From positions 1-6,101 of the forward strand of contig SLAN01000068.1 in NCBI GenBank assembly GCA_007126865.1: a stretch of 6,101 nt of DNA, in the 5' to 3' direction. Both the position numbers and the translations under genes were made by a program. Every line of letters starts with the position of its first letter. Position 1 is the stretch's first letter. The DNA comes from Spirochaetales bacterium. GTDB lineage: Bacteria > Spirochaetota > Spirochaetia > DSM-27196 > SKKC01. The notes under the pieces were generated by a model. The model was not told where the DNA came from. It ran no database searches and was given only the letters and a program-made list of their open reading frames with translations. Below are positions 1 to 6,101 of this stretch, in pieces.

Positions 1-1
1 C

Positions 2-523
2 GGAGCCCCGATCGACCTCTGGGGCGTCGGTACGCACATGGTGACCGGTGGCGACCAGGCAAGCCTGCCCGGTGTCTATAAGCTTTCGGCGCGTACGGTT
101 CGGGGCAAGCTCGAGCCGGTCATGAAGGTCTCCGACACCCCGGAGAAGGCGAGCAACCCCGGCATCAAGCAGGTCTACCGGTTTTACGATGAAGGGGATG
201 AGCCGCTCGCCGATCTCATCTGTCTCGAGGATCACCCGCCCGACCCGGGCGAGCCGATCGAGTTCTACCACCCGAGCTCCGATCGGCAGCACTTCACTAT
301 GCAGAATTACGGCCGTTTCGAGCCGCTGCTGAGCAAGGTTATGGAGAACGGAACGATCTGCAAACCGCTGCCGAGCCTGCCGGAAATCCGGGAGCATGCG
401 GTTGCGGAGCTCCGGCATCTGGATACCACGTACAAACGCATCATCAATCCCCATATCTACAAGGTGAGCCTCTCTTCGTCACTGAAGCAGTTGAAGACTG
501 AAATGCAGGAGCGGGTCCGATGA
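2..523 (+). CDS. pncB: Nicotinate phosphoribosyltransferase, C-terminal part (5' end outside window)
   Basis: The gene enters from the left edge in frame at base 2. About 173 residues are visible, roughly the last third of a protein usually near 450-490 residues. The family enzyme joins nicotinate to PRPP, with ATP hydrolysis, to give nicotinate mononucleotide in the Preiss-Handler NAD salvage pathway in the cytosol. The first residues read LWGVGTHMVTGG, then a GVYKL segment, which match the phosphate-binding glycine loop and following strand of bacterial NAPRTases. The tail has the family's NPHIYKVSLS ending followed by a Leu/Lys-rich end. The first in-frame ATG inside the window (base 38) lies within this conserved loop and is not the real start. 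The catalytic histidine region is upstream and cannot be checked. The stop overlaps the next gene by four bases (ATGA), so the two are probably cotranscribed. Family assignment is fairly secure. Confidence 0.88.
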   Translation, partial: GAPIDLWGVGTHMVTGGDQASLPGVYKLSARTVRGKLEPVMKVSDTPEKASNPGIKQVYRFYDEGDEPLADLICLEDHPPDPGEPIEFYHPSSDRQHFTMQNYGRFEPLLSKVMENGTICKPLPSLPEIREHAVAELRHLDTTYKRIINPHIYKVSLSSSLKQLKTEMQERVR

Positions 524-1935
524 CGTTGCGACCGTTGACCGACGCCGATATCGACGTGTTGACGGGCATGCTGGGAGAGGAGGCGGTCGCCGTCGATGAG
601 CGTTCGCTGAACCGTGCCTCCGGCGATCACCTTGCAGATCCTGCCTATCGAAGGCGGCCGGCCTGTATCGTGCGGCCGGCGAATGCCGGTGAGGTATGCG
701 AGCTTCTGCGGTGGGCGAATCGTGAGGCGGTGGCGGTTACCACACGCGGAGCCGGCAGCGGTCTGGCCGCCGGGTGCGTTCCTGAAGCCGGCGGTCTCGT
801 CCTGGAGATGAAGCGCTTGAAGCGGATCGTCGAAATCGACCCCATCGACCGCGTCGCGGTTGTGGAGGCCGGAGTGGTGACCGGAGCCCTCGATCGGGCT
901 CTCGAGCCGTACGGACTCTATTTCGCCGGCTATCCGATGAGCTCGGCGGTTTCGCAGATCGGGGGCAATATCGCGACGAACGCCGGCGGCGGACGGGCGG
1001 TGAAGTACGGGGTGACCGGCAGACACGTCTTGAGCGTCGAGGTGGTAACCGGCGCTGGAGAGCATAGAGTGTTCGGTGGCAGACGACGGAAAGATGTGGT
1101 CGGCTACGATCTGCGATCGCTGATGATCGGAAGTGAAGGAACGCTTGGGGTGATCGTCGGAGCGACCGTGTCGCTGCTTCCTCGTCCGAAGTCGTATTGC
1201 GCATTGCTCGCCGGTTTCGACACGCCGGAGCAGGCGATACAAGTGATGTCGGACGCAATGCAATCGAGCGGTGCCCTCTTCAGCGCGGTTGAGGTGATGG
1301 ATGAATACTGCATCGAGCTCGGTGCATCGACGCGGCGCACTCCACCTCCGCTCGTCGCCCCGTGGACCATTCTCTTCGAAGCCGATGGAAGCGATGAACG
1401 CGAGGCCGCCTCCCTGATCGAAAATACCGCTGCACTGTGCGGGGACACGGCCGTACGGGTGCTCGGGCCGGACCAGGGGAAGCAGCGTGAACAGTGGTGG
1501 GCTATCCGCGAATCGATACCGTGGGCGCTCAAGCGTCAGAGTAGCCTGCAAGGGGTGGAAGACATATCGCTGCCGATCTCGCGCTTGGCATCGGTACTCC
1601 AACGGATGCGGGAAATCGCTGCGACGCACCGGCTCTCGGTCCCGGCTTTCGGGCATCTCGGCGACGGCAACATGCACATTCACCCGATGATCGTCGGGGA
1701 GGCTGCCGACGGGGTGGGCGCCGAGGAGTGGAAGCGGCGCGAGCGAGCGTTCCTGCGGGAGTTCTATCCGGTTATCGTCGACGCCGGCGGAACGATCAGC
1801 GGTGAACACGGTGTCGGCGGGAAGCGGGTCGATTACCTGGATCTGGTTCTCGGCCCGGAGTATCGCCGGCTGCTGCGGGGGGTTAAGCAGGTGTTCGATC
1901 CGAACGGCATTCTGAATCCGGGGAAGGCGATCTGA
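520..1935 (+). CDS. FAD-linked 2-hydroxyacid dehydrogenase, GlcD / D-lactate dehydrogenase type
   Basis: The 471-residue protein has the length and layout of the GlcD/DLD family: an N-terminal PCMH-type FAD-binding domain (about 45-225) and a C-terminal FAD-oxidase cap domain (about 225-470). Visible motifs are the RPACIVRP entry strand (46-53), a glycine loop RGAGSGLAAG (76-85), the SQIGGNIATNAGG flavin-binding stretch (145-157), and GSEGTLGVI (204-212). The cap domain carries the metal/substrate motif HLGDGNMH (379-386) and GGTISGEHGVGGKR (423-436), with the usual FDPNGILNPGK ending. Members oxidise D-lactate, glycolate or other D-2-hydroxyacids to 2-oxoacids. The substrate cannot be read from sequence. 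AGGAG at 507-511, 8 bases before the ATG, supports this start, which overlaps the pncB stop. No GlcE or GlcF (Fe-S) partner lies in the window. The glycine loop (SGLAAG) departs slightly from the more common TGLSGG form. There is no signal peptide, so it is cytosolic or peripheral to the membrane. Confidence 0.9.
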   Translation: MTLRPLTDADIDVLTGMLGEEAVAVDERSLNRASGDHLADPAYRRRPACIVRPANAGEVCELLRWANREAVAVTTRGAGSGLAAGCVPEAGGLVLEMKRLKRIVEIDPIDRVAVVEAGVVTGALDRALEPYGLYFAGYPMSSAVSQIGGNIATNAGGGRAVKYGVTGRHVLSVEVVTGAGEHRVFGGRRRKDVVGYDLRSLMIGSEGTLGVIVGATVSLLPRPKSYCALLAGFDTPEQAIQVMSDAMQSSGALFSAVEVMDEYCIELGASTRRTPPPLVAPWTILFEADGSDEREAASLIENTAALCGDTAVRVLGPDQGKQREQWWAIRESIPWALKRQSSLQGVEDISLPISRLASVLQRMREIAATHRLSVPAFGHLGDGNMHIHPMIVGEAADGVGAEEWKRRERAFLREFYPVIVDAGGTISGEHGVGGKRVDYLDLVLGPEYRRLLRGVKQVFDPNGILNPGKAI

Positions 1936-1982
1936 CGGCGGCCTGTCTCGTTCATGGAGGCGGTTCGGGTGGCGAGTCGTGA

Positions 1983-2579
1983 CTACTCCGCGAGATCGGC
2001 GTGATCGAGTTCGGTGTACTCCGAGCCTCCCGGCCCGGTCACGCTTCGGTACAGCACCACCGTCGGAATCGTCCAGAGCATGCGTTCGCCGCTCTCGGAG
2101 CCTTTGGCCCGCTCGAGCCACTGTTGCACCCGCTTCAGGGCGGGACGGCCGACGCCCTTTCGGACATAGCAGAGCGTTATGTGGCATCGAAACGGTCGAT
2201 CCTCGAGAGGGAACGAACGCTCGCCGAGCGCGGCCCCGAGGGCGGTGTAGACCCTCCCTGCGGCGTCATCGACGTCTCGCGCGTCGGCCCAGAGTACACG
2301 CGCTGCACTCGCCTTCGGGAACGCTCCGAGATCGCCGAGCTCGATGCGGGGAGCGGGGAGCGGATTCTCCGAGATTTCGCGAAGTGTTTCCCGCGCCGAC
2401 TCGATGGCGGATCTCGGCTGTTCACCGAGAAAGTGCAACGTGATGTGGAAGTTCTCGGTTTTTATCGGACGGAGAATTCTGCTTCCAAGCTCGGCAACCG
2501 CTCGATCGCGGAGCGAGGCAAGCTGTTCGCGCAACTCCGGTGGTAGAGGCAACGCGAAGAAAATCCGTTGGGTTTCCAT
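1983..2579 (-). CDS. thpR: RNA 2',3'-cyclic phosphodiesterase (2'-5' RNA ligase family)
   Basis: The 198-residue protein belongs to the two-histidine (2H) phosphoesterase superfamily, which hydrolyses 2',3'-cyclic phosphate RNA ends to 2'-phosphates and shows 2'-5' RNA ligase activity in vitro. Both catalytic HxTL motifs are present: HITL at residues 45-48 (followed by HFLG) and HITL at 133-136 (followed by CYVRK). The start RIFFALPLPPELREQL and the GxxxFPK segment near 85-89 are typical of the ThpR subgroup, and length is normal (about 180-200). The open frame extends upstream to 2669, but homology begins at METQRIFFAL, so the ATG at 2577-2579 is chosen. A GTG two codons upstream (2583-2585) is possible. 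Neither has a clear Shine-Dalgarno sequence, so initiation may be weak or from a short leader. The gene converges on the FAD oxidase (47 bases between stops) and diverges from the membrane operon. The RNA substrate in vivo is unknown for this family. Confidence 0.88.
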   Translation of the reverse strand: METQRIFFALPLPPELREQLASLRDRAVAELGSRILRPIKTENFHITLHFLGEQPRSAIESARETLREISENPLPAPRIELGDLGAFPKASAARVLWADARDVDDAAGRVYTALGAALGERSFPLEDRPFRCHITLCYVRKGVGRPALKRVQQWLERAKGSESGERMLWTIPTVVLYRSVTGPGGSEYTELDHADLAE

Positions 2580-2601
2580 GTGCACGGAGACCGTAACACG
2601 G

Positions 2602-2607
2602 ATTATG
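2602..2607 (-). promoter_or_regulatory. Candidate -10 element for thpR (weak)
   Basis: On the - strand these bases read CATAAT, five of six matches to the sigma-70 -10 consensus. They lie about 22 bases upstream of the thpR ATG, which would give a leader of roughly 16 bases. No good -35 hexamer is visible 16-18 bases further upstream, so this is only a candidate. It lies within the same short region as the rightward promoter, so the two would compete or be co-regulated. Confidence 0.3.
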
Positions 2608-2612
2608 ACGCC

Positions 2613-2642
2613 TTGCCATCGTCGAATCTCTAATTCTATAAT
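2613..2642 (+). promoter_or_regulatory. Sigma-70-type promoter for the membrane/tdh/kbl operon
   Basis: TTGCCA (2613-2618) is followed after an 18-base spacer by a perfect TATAAT (2637-2642), in a locally AT-rich patch of an otherwise GC-rich window. The predicted transcription start is near 2649, only about 9 bases before the ATG at 2658. The transcript would then have almost no leader and would lose most of the GGGGG run at 2645-2649 that otherwise sits at Shine-Dalgarno distance. No operator palindrome was seen. Confidence 0.65.
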
Positions 2643-2657
2643 TCGGGGGCTATCCGT

Positions 2658-3230
2658 ATGCAGCAGCATTCATCACCCAGGCAGCGGCTTGAGTTGCTCG
2701 CGTTTTTCGGGGCACTCTGCCTTTTTTTCGCATCTATCGAGTATCTGTTCCCGAAACCGGTGCCGTTTTTCCGGCTGGGGTTGGCGAATCTACCGGTTCT
2801 CATCTCGCTCAACCTCTTCTCGCCTGCGTACGTTCTCCTTCTCGTGCTGTTAAAGGTTCTCGGACAGGGGTTGATAAACGGGACGCTCGCCTCGTATGTC
2901 TTTCTCTTCTCGCTCGGCGGAAGCTTTACCAGTGCGATCATTATGCTGCTCGCGAAGCGAATCGGAGGAAGGCATATATCTCTCGTCGGGATCAGTCTCT
3001 TCGGTGCGATAGGGAGTAACGTCGTTCAGATCCTGCTCAGCCTGCAGTTTATCTTCGGCATGACAGCGTGGGTCATAGCGCCTGTGTTCATGACACTCGG
3101 CGTCGGAAGCGGGCTCTTCGTCGGCCTTTTCGCGGAGCGATTCCAACAGCAGAGCAGATGGTTAGCACGTATACAGGAGTACTATGGCCCGCACCCGGAA
3201 GACCGACAGCTTCCTCTCACGCAACATTAA
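2658..3230 (+). CDS. Gx transporter family membrane protein (annotated elsewhere as heptaprenyl diphosphate synthase component I)
   Basis: The 190-residue protein is very hydrophobic, with about five or six membrane segments (roughly 13-30, 41-74 as one or two, 78-100, 107-130 and 136-160) and a short polar C-terminal tail. Family signatures visible are PFFRLGLANLPVLISL (36-51), KVLGQGLINGT (66-76) and GGRHISLVGISLFGAIGSN (103-121). These match the family historically named heptaprenyl diphosphate synthase component I (PF07456). That family groups with the small S-component-like proteins of ECF vitamin transporters. There is no DDxxD prenyltransferase motif, so a synthase role is not supported here. 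The next gene overlaps it by 47 bases and resembles an ECF T component, which favours a substrate-binding membrane subunit. The substrate is unknown. It is the first gene after the strong promoter at 2613-2642. Its lower GC fits its many Phe/Leu/Ile codons. Confidence 0.78.
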   Translation: MQQHSSPRQRLELLAFFGALCLFFASIEYLFPKPVPFFRLGLANLPVLISLNLFSPAYVLLLVLLKVLGQGLINGTLASYVFLFSLGGSFTSAIIMLLAKRIGGRHISLVGISLFGAIGSNVVQILLSLQFIFGMTAWVIAPVFMTLGVGSGLFVGLFAERFQQQSRWLARIQEYYGPHPEDRQLPLTQH

Positions 3231-3831
3231 CGCCGTTCATCTCTTCGTCGGAGCAACTCTGATTCTGCCGGCCTATCTCTTTCAAACGAACCTCGCGATC
3301 CGAGTTCTGCAGGTTCTGCTCTTCGCATGGCTGGCGACGGTGAACGGCAAGCGGATAAAATGGGTCTACTTCGTTGTAATGGTCGTTTCGATCACCTTTT
3401 TTCACACACTCAATCCGTTCGGGGAGGTACTTGCCCGCATCGGGCCGTACACAATCACTCGGGGGGCTCTGCGCGACGGGCTCATGCGCGGATTCACGAT
3501 TATCGGCCTGGTGTTCATATCGCTGTTCTCGATCAGACCGGACCTGAAGCTTCCGGGGCGCCTCGGAGGTCTTCTCGGTCGTGTATTCTGGTATTTTGAG
3601 CGTATTTTCGCCTCGAAACGCAGAATCCGGGTGAGTGCGGTAATCGAAAGTGTCGACGAGGTTCTCGAATCGCTGTTCGTTCCGGATGGAGACGGCGAAG
3701 AGGGCGAGGACGCCGCCGGAAACGTTCAGGAGCAGACTTCCTCGACGCTCGCGGGAATACTATTTCTCGGAGTCTTGCTGGCGGCCAACTGGGTGCTTGT
3801 GTTCATCGATATTCCGATTACGCTGTTGTAA
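3184..3831 (+). CDS. ECF transporter T component-like membrane protein
   Basis: This 215-residue protein has hydrophobic segments near 17-35, 39-52, 60-74 and 101-116, then a cytoplasmic stretch and a final membrane helix near 189-212. The order of features resembles EcfT/CbiQ transmembrane subunits: an ITRGALRDGLMRGF helix (91-104) leading to LFSIRPDLKLPGRLGGLLGRV (114-134). In ECF transporters the T subunit couples the substrate-binding S protein to two ATPases. The usual Ala-Arg-Gly coupling motifs are not recognisable, so this may be a diverged relative. Residues 167-177 form a very acidic stretch (Asp/Glu/Gly-rich) between the coupling region and the last helix. The start is supported by AGGAG at 3175-3179, four bases before the ATG. 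The 47-base overlap with the preceding gene implies translational coupling and a joint complex. No ATPase gene is present in the window. Membrane protein is certain; T-component identity is likely. Confidence 0.65.
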   Translation: MARTRKTDSFLSRNINAVHLFVGATLILPAYLFQTNLAIRVLQVLLFAWLATVNGKRIKWVYFVVMVVSITFFHTLNPFGEVLARIGPYTITRGALRDGLMRGFTIIGLVFISLFSIRPDLKLPGRLGGLLGRVFWYFERIFASKRRIRVSAVIESVDEVLESLFVPDGDGEEGEDAAGNVQEQTSSTLAGILFLGVLLAANWVLVFIDIPITLL

Positions 3832-3841
3832 GTGCAGAGAA

Positions 3842-3846
3842 GGAGG
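3842..3846 (+). promoter_or_regulatory. Shine-Dalgarno site setting the tdh start at GTG 3853
   Basis: GGAGG sits 6 bases upstream of GTG at 3853-3855. It is downstream of the earlier in-frame GTG at 3832 and 21 bases from the ATG at 3868, so it selects 3853 as the initiation codon. Confidence 0.75.
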
Positions 3847-3852
3847 ACGGTA

Positions 3853-4899
3853 GTGGCAAAGAACACGATGAAAGCAATCGTGAAGAAGTACGCCGAGCCG
3901 GGTCTTTGGCTCGACGAAGTCCCGATACCGGAGGTCGGGATAAACGATGTACTGATCAAGATCGTGAAAACCTCGATCTGTGGTACCGATATCCATATCT
4001 ACAACTGGGACAAGTGGGCCCAGGCTACCATACCGGTACCGATGCCGATCGGACACGAGTACGTCGGAATCGTCGATACGGTCGGCAGTAATGTCCACGA
4101 TTTCCGCCCCGGCGATCTTGTAAGCGGTGAAGGGCACATCGTCTGCGGGCACTGCCGGAACTGTCTCGCCGGCCGCCGTCATCTCTGTGCCCACACGCGG
4201 GGGGTCGGTGTGAATCGGCAGGGGGCGTTCGCCGAGTACCTGTGCATACCCATGAGTAATGTCTGGTACGCGGACAGTAACATCCCCCGGGAGATAATCA
4301 GCTGTTTCGACCCGCTCGGAAACGCGGTACATACCGCGCTGAGTTTCGATGTGCTCGGCGAAGACGTGCTGATCACCGGAGCCGGACCGATCGGAATCAT
4401 GGCAGCGGCGGTGGCCCGGCACGCCGGAGCGCGCTACATCGTGATCACCGACGTGAACCCGTACCGGCTCGAGCTGGCGAAGACGATGGACATCACGCTG
4501 GCGGTGAATCCGACCGAAACAAACCTGACCGATGTTCAGCGTGAGCTCGGTATGGTGGAAGGTTTCGATGTCGGCATGGAGATGTCGGGCAATCCGAACG
4601 CGTTCACCGATATGATCGAACAGATGTGCCACGGCGGAAAGATCGCAATTCTGGGCATTATGAGCGGGGAGCCGGAGATCGACTGGAATACGATCGTTTT
4701 CAACGGTCTGCACTTGAAGGGCATCTACGGCCGCGAGATGTACGAGACATGGTACAAAATGACCACCATGATCCAGAGCGGACTCGATATTTCACCGGTT
4801 ATTACCCACCGCTTCGAGTACAGCGACTTCATCGAGGCGTTCGAGACAATGAAAAGCGGCCGTAGCGGCAAAGTTGTTTTGAACTGGGAAAACGTATAG
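3853..4899 (+). CDS. tdh: L-threonine 3-dehydrogenase
   Basis: This cytosolic zinc alcohol dehydrogenase-type enzyme oxidises L-threonine with NAD+ to 2-amino-3-ketobutyrate. From GTG 3853 it has 348 residues (E. coli Tdh has 341) and closely resembles that enzyme throughout. Visible sites are the catalytic zinc cysteine C43 in [14 protein letters not shown]68-E69 in IGHEYVG, the four structural-zinc cysteines C98, C101, C104 and C112, the GAGPIG Rossmann loop at 176-181, and D200 with R205 in TDVNPYR, indicating NAD+ preference. The C-terminal part has the conserved [15 protein letters not shown] and [13 protein letters not shown] segments. The frame is open to a GTG at 3832, but the GGAGG at 3842-3846 favours 3853; an ATG at 3868 begins the E. 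coli-like MKA sequence. It lies 21 bases after the T-component-like gene and 10 bases before kbl. No promoter or terminator is evident in either gap, so cotranscription is likely. Confidence 0.97.
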   Translation: MAKNTMKAIVKKYAEPGLWLDEVPIPEVGINDVLIKIVKTSICGTDIHIYNWDKWAQATIPVPMPIGHEYVGIVDTVGSNVHDFRPGDLVSGEGHIVCGHCRNCLAGRRHLCAHTRGVGVNRQGAFAEYLCIPMSNVWYADSNIPREIISCFDPLGNAVHTALSFDVLGEDVLITGAGPIGIMAAAVARHAGARYIVITDVNPYRLELAKTMDITLAVNPTETNLTDVQRELGMVEGFDVGMEMSGNPNAFTDMIEQMCHGGKIAILGIMSGEPEIDWNTIVFNGLHLKGIYGREMYETWYKMTTMIQSGLDISPVITHRFEYSDFIEAFETMKSGRSGKVVLNWENV

Positions 4900-4902
4900 G
4901 AG
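4898..4902 (+). promoter_or_regulatory. kbl Shine-Dalgarno site overlapping the tdh stop codon
   Basis: AGGAG begins inside the TAG stop of tdh (4897-4899) and lies 7 bases before the kbl ATG at 4910. This arrangement lets ribosomes finishing tdh reinitiate on kbl and supports coupled production of the two pathway enzymes. Confidence 0.7.
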
Positions 4903-4909
4903 AGCATCG

Positions 4910-6097
4910 ATGTACAGCACGGTACGAGACGATCTGACGCGGGAGCTATCGGAGATCCGTGAGAGTGGTCTCTATAAGGAAGAGCGCATTATCACCTCGC
5001 CGCAGTCGGCGCATATCAGCACTACCGATCGGTCGGATACGCTGAACTTCTGCGCGAACAACTACCTCGGGCTGTCGAATCATCCGAAGCTCGTGAAGGC
5101 GGCGCAGGATGCGCTCGACCGCTGGGGATTCGGGCTCTCGTCGGTTCGGTTTATCTGCGGCACGCAGGAGATTCACCGCAGGCTCGAAGCGGAGCTTGCC
5201 GACTTTCTCGGTACCGACGACAGCATTCTCTATGCGAGCTGCTTCGACGCGAACGGCGGGTTGTTCGAGCCGCTGCTCGGCGCCGACGACGCGGTCATCA
5301 GCGACAGCCTCAACCACGCGAGCATCATCGACGGCGTTCGCCTCTGCAAAGCGCAGCGATTTGTGTACCGGAACAACGACATGGGCGATCTCGAACGTGC
5401 GCTCAAAGAGGCGAGCGGGGCGAGGCGCCGCCTGATCGCCACCGACGGTGTGTTCAGTATGGACGGGATAATCGCGCAGCTCGACGCGATCTGCGATCTC
5501 GCCGAGCGATATGACGCGCTGGTGATGTTCGATGACTGCCACGCCGTCGGGTTTCTCGGCGAGGGCGGGCGCGGAACCCACGAGTACCGGCGGGTGATCG
5601 ACCGGGTGGACATTATCACCGGTACGCTCGGTAAGGCGCTCGGCGGGGCAACCGGCGGGTATACCGCCGCCCGTAAGGAGATCGTCGAGCTGCTGCGGCA
5701 GCGGTCGCGCCCGTATCTCTTTTCCAATGCCGTCGCGCCGAATGTCGTTGCCGCGAGTATCGCCGCGCTCGAGCTCGTGAGGACCGACACATCGCTGCGT
5801 GCGAAGCTGTTCGAGAACACCGAACGATTTCGCACCGCTATGAGCGAGGCCGGATTCGATATCGTGCCCGGCGAGCATCCGATCGTGCCGGTCATGCTCG
5901 GTGATGCAAAGCTGGCTACGAAGATGGCCGACCGGTTGCTCGAGCGCGGTATTTACGTTATCGGCTTCTCCTATCCGGTGGTCCCGAAGGGCCAGGCTCG
6001 AATACGTGTTCAGCTTTCCGCGGCACACTCGTCCGACGATGTGGATCGAGCCGTCGCGGCGTTCCGGAGTGTTCGCGAAGAGGTGGAATCGGCATGA
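4910..6097 (+). CDS. kbl: 2-amino-3-ketobutyrate CoA ligase (glycine C-acetyltransferase)
   Basis: This PLP-dependent cytosolic enzyme cleaves 2-amino-3-ketobutyrate with CoA to glycine and acetyl-CoA, the second step of threonine breakdown after Tdh. At 395 residues it matches E. coli Kbl (398) in length and closely in sequence. Key elements are [10 protein letters not shown] (21-30), [10 protein letters not shown] (46-55), [13 protein letters not shown] (77-89), [10 protein letters not shown] (111-120), and H136 in SLNHAS, which stacks on the cofactor. D208 and H211 in DDCHAVGF contact PLP, and K242 in [10 protein letters not shown] forms the Schiff base. The [12 protein letters not shown] and [22 protein letters not shown] segments near the end separate it from the related enzymes BioF and ALA synthase. 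Coupling of the two enzymes is expected because the Tdh product is unstable and decarboxylates to aminoacetone if not used. The adjacent tdh and the shared stop/SD site fit this. No key residue is missing. Confidence 0.97.
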   Translation: MYSTVRDDLTRELSEIRESGLYKEERIITSPQSAHISTTDRSDTLNFCANNYLGLSNHPKLVKAAQDALDRWGFGLSSVRFICGTQEIHRRLEAELADFLGTDDSILYASCFDANGGLFEPLLGADDAVISDSLNHASIIDGVRLCKAQRFVYRNNDMGDLERALKEASGARRRLIATDGVFSMDGIIAQLDAICDLAERYDALVMFDDCHAVGFLGEGGRGTHEYRRVIDRVDIITGTLGKALGGATGGYTAARKEIVELLRQRSRPYLFSNAVAPNVVAASIAALELVRTDTSLRAKLFENTERFRTAMSEAGFDIVPGEHPIVPVMLGDAKLATKMADRLLERGIYVIGFSYPVVPKGQARIRVQLSAAHSSDDVDRAVAAFRSVREEVESA

Positions 6098-6101
6098 TCA
6101 A
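6094..6101 (+). CDS. Probable start of a downstream operon gene (only 2-3 codons visible)
   Basis: An ATG at 6094-6096 overlaps the kbl TGA stop (ATGA). GAGGTGG at 6080-6086 lies 7 bases upstream as a plausible Shine-Dalgarno sequence. Only Met-Ile and part of the next codon are visible, so nothing can be said about the product. If real, it would be translationally coupled to kbl and belong to the same operon. Confidence 0.4.

Noticed and set aside
1936..1982. Possible bidirectional terminator between the converging FAD dehydrogenase and thpR genes
   Set aside because: Only short, weak inverted matches such as AGTC/GACT are visible, with no strong stem followed by a T-run on either strand.
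457..2187. 576-codon open frame on the - strand opposite the FAD dehydrogenase
   Set aside because: It lies antisense to a clearly conserved enzyme, is rich in Arg, His and Pro with no recognisable domain, and runs into thpR. It is a by-product of GC-rich codon use.
2658..3831. Lower GC of the two membrane genes as a sign of horizontal transfer
   Set aside because: Phe, Leu, Ile and Val codons needed for membrane helices lower GC on their own, and no mobile-element traces flank the genes.
3832..3852. tdh starting at the upstream in-frame GTG (3832)
   Set aside because: This would add an Arg-rich leader that does not match known Tdh proteins and would place the good GGAGG site inside the gene. 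GTG 3853 fits better.
3760..4713. 317-codon open frame on the - strand opposite tdh
   Set aside because: His/Arg/Asp-rich translation antisense to well conserved tdh, crossing a gene boundary. No evidence for coding.
4946..6028. 360-codon open frame on the - strand opposite kbl
   Set aside because: It mirrors the kbl coding frame, has no recognisable motif or ribosome site, and kbl is unmistakable on the other strand.

Overview
The window is a compact, high-GC stretch of bacterial chromosome. It holds six genes, plus a gene cut by the left edge and the probable first codons of another at the right edge. There are no RNA genes, mobile elements, repeats or CRISPR arrays. The paired S-like and T-like membrane genes, the housekeeping gene mix and the composition would suit a free-living spirochaete or a similar anaerobe. 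That assignment rests on recalled gene-neighbourhood knowledge and is only a guess.

Left block, + strand (1-1935): the C-terminal part of nicotinate phosphoribosyltransferase (NAD salvage) is joined by an ATGA stop/start overlap to a GlcD-type FAD-linked 2-hydroxyacid dehydrogenase. Next, on the - strand and converging on it, is a small 2H-phosphoesterase of the RNA 2',3'-cyclic phosphodiesterase (ThpR) family (1983-2579). A divergent intergenic region of about 80 bp (2580-2657) carries a near-consensus sigma-70-type promoter pointing right and a weaker candidate pointing left.

Right block, + strand (2658-6101): this looks like one operon. Two membrane genes overlap by 47 bases. The first is a Gx-transporter/'heptaprenyl diphosphate synthase component I' family protein (S-component-like), and the second resembles an ECF transporter T component. 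After 21 bases comes L-threonine 3-dehydrogenase (tdh), and 10 bases later 2-amino-3-ketobutyrate CoA ligase (kbl). The kbl stop overlaps an ATG that has its own ribosome binding site, so the operon probably continues beyond the window.

Tdh and Kbl together convert threonine, NAD+ and CoA to glycine, acetyl-CoA and NADH. The most interesting feature is the tight linkage of this complete pathway to a two-gene, ECF-like membrane module that has no ATPase gene beside it and whose substrate is unknown. No clearly undescribed system is demonstrated. The membrane pair is the best lead.
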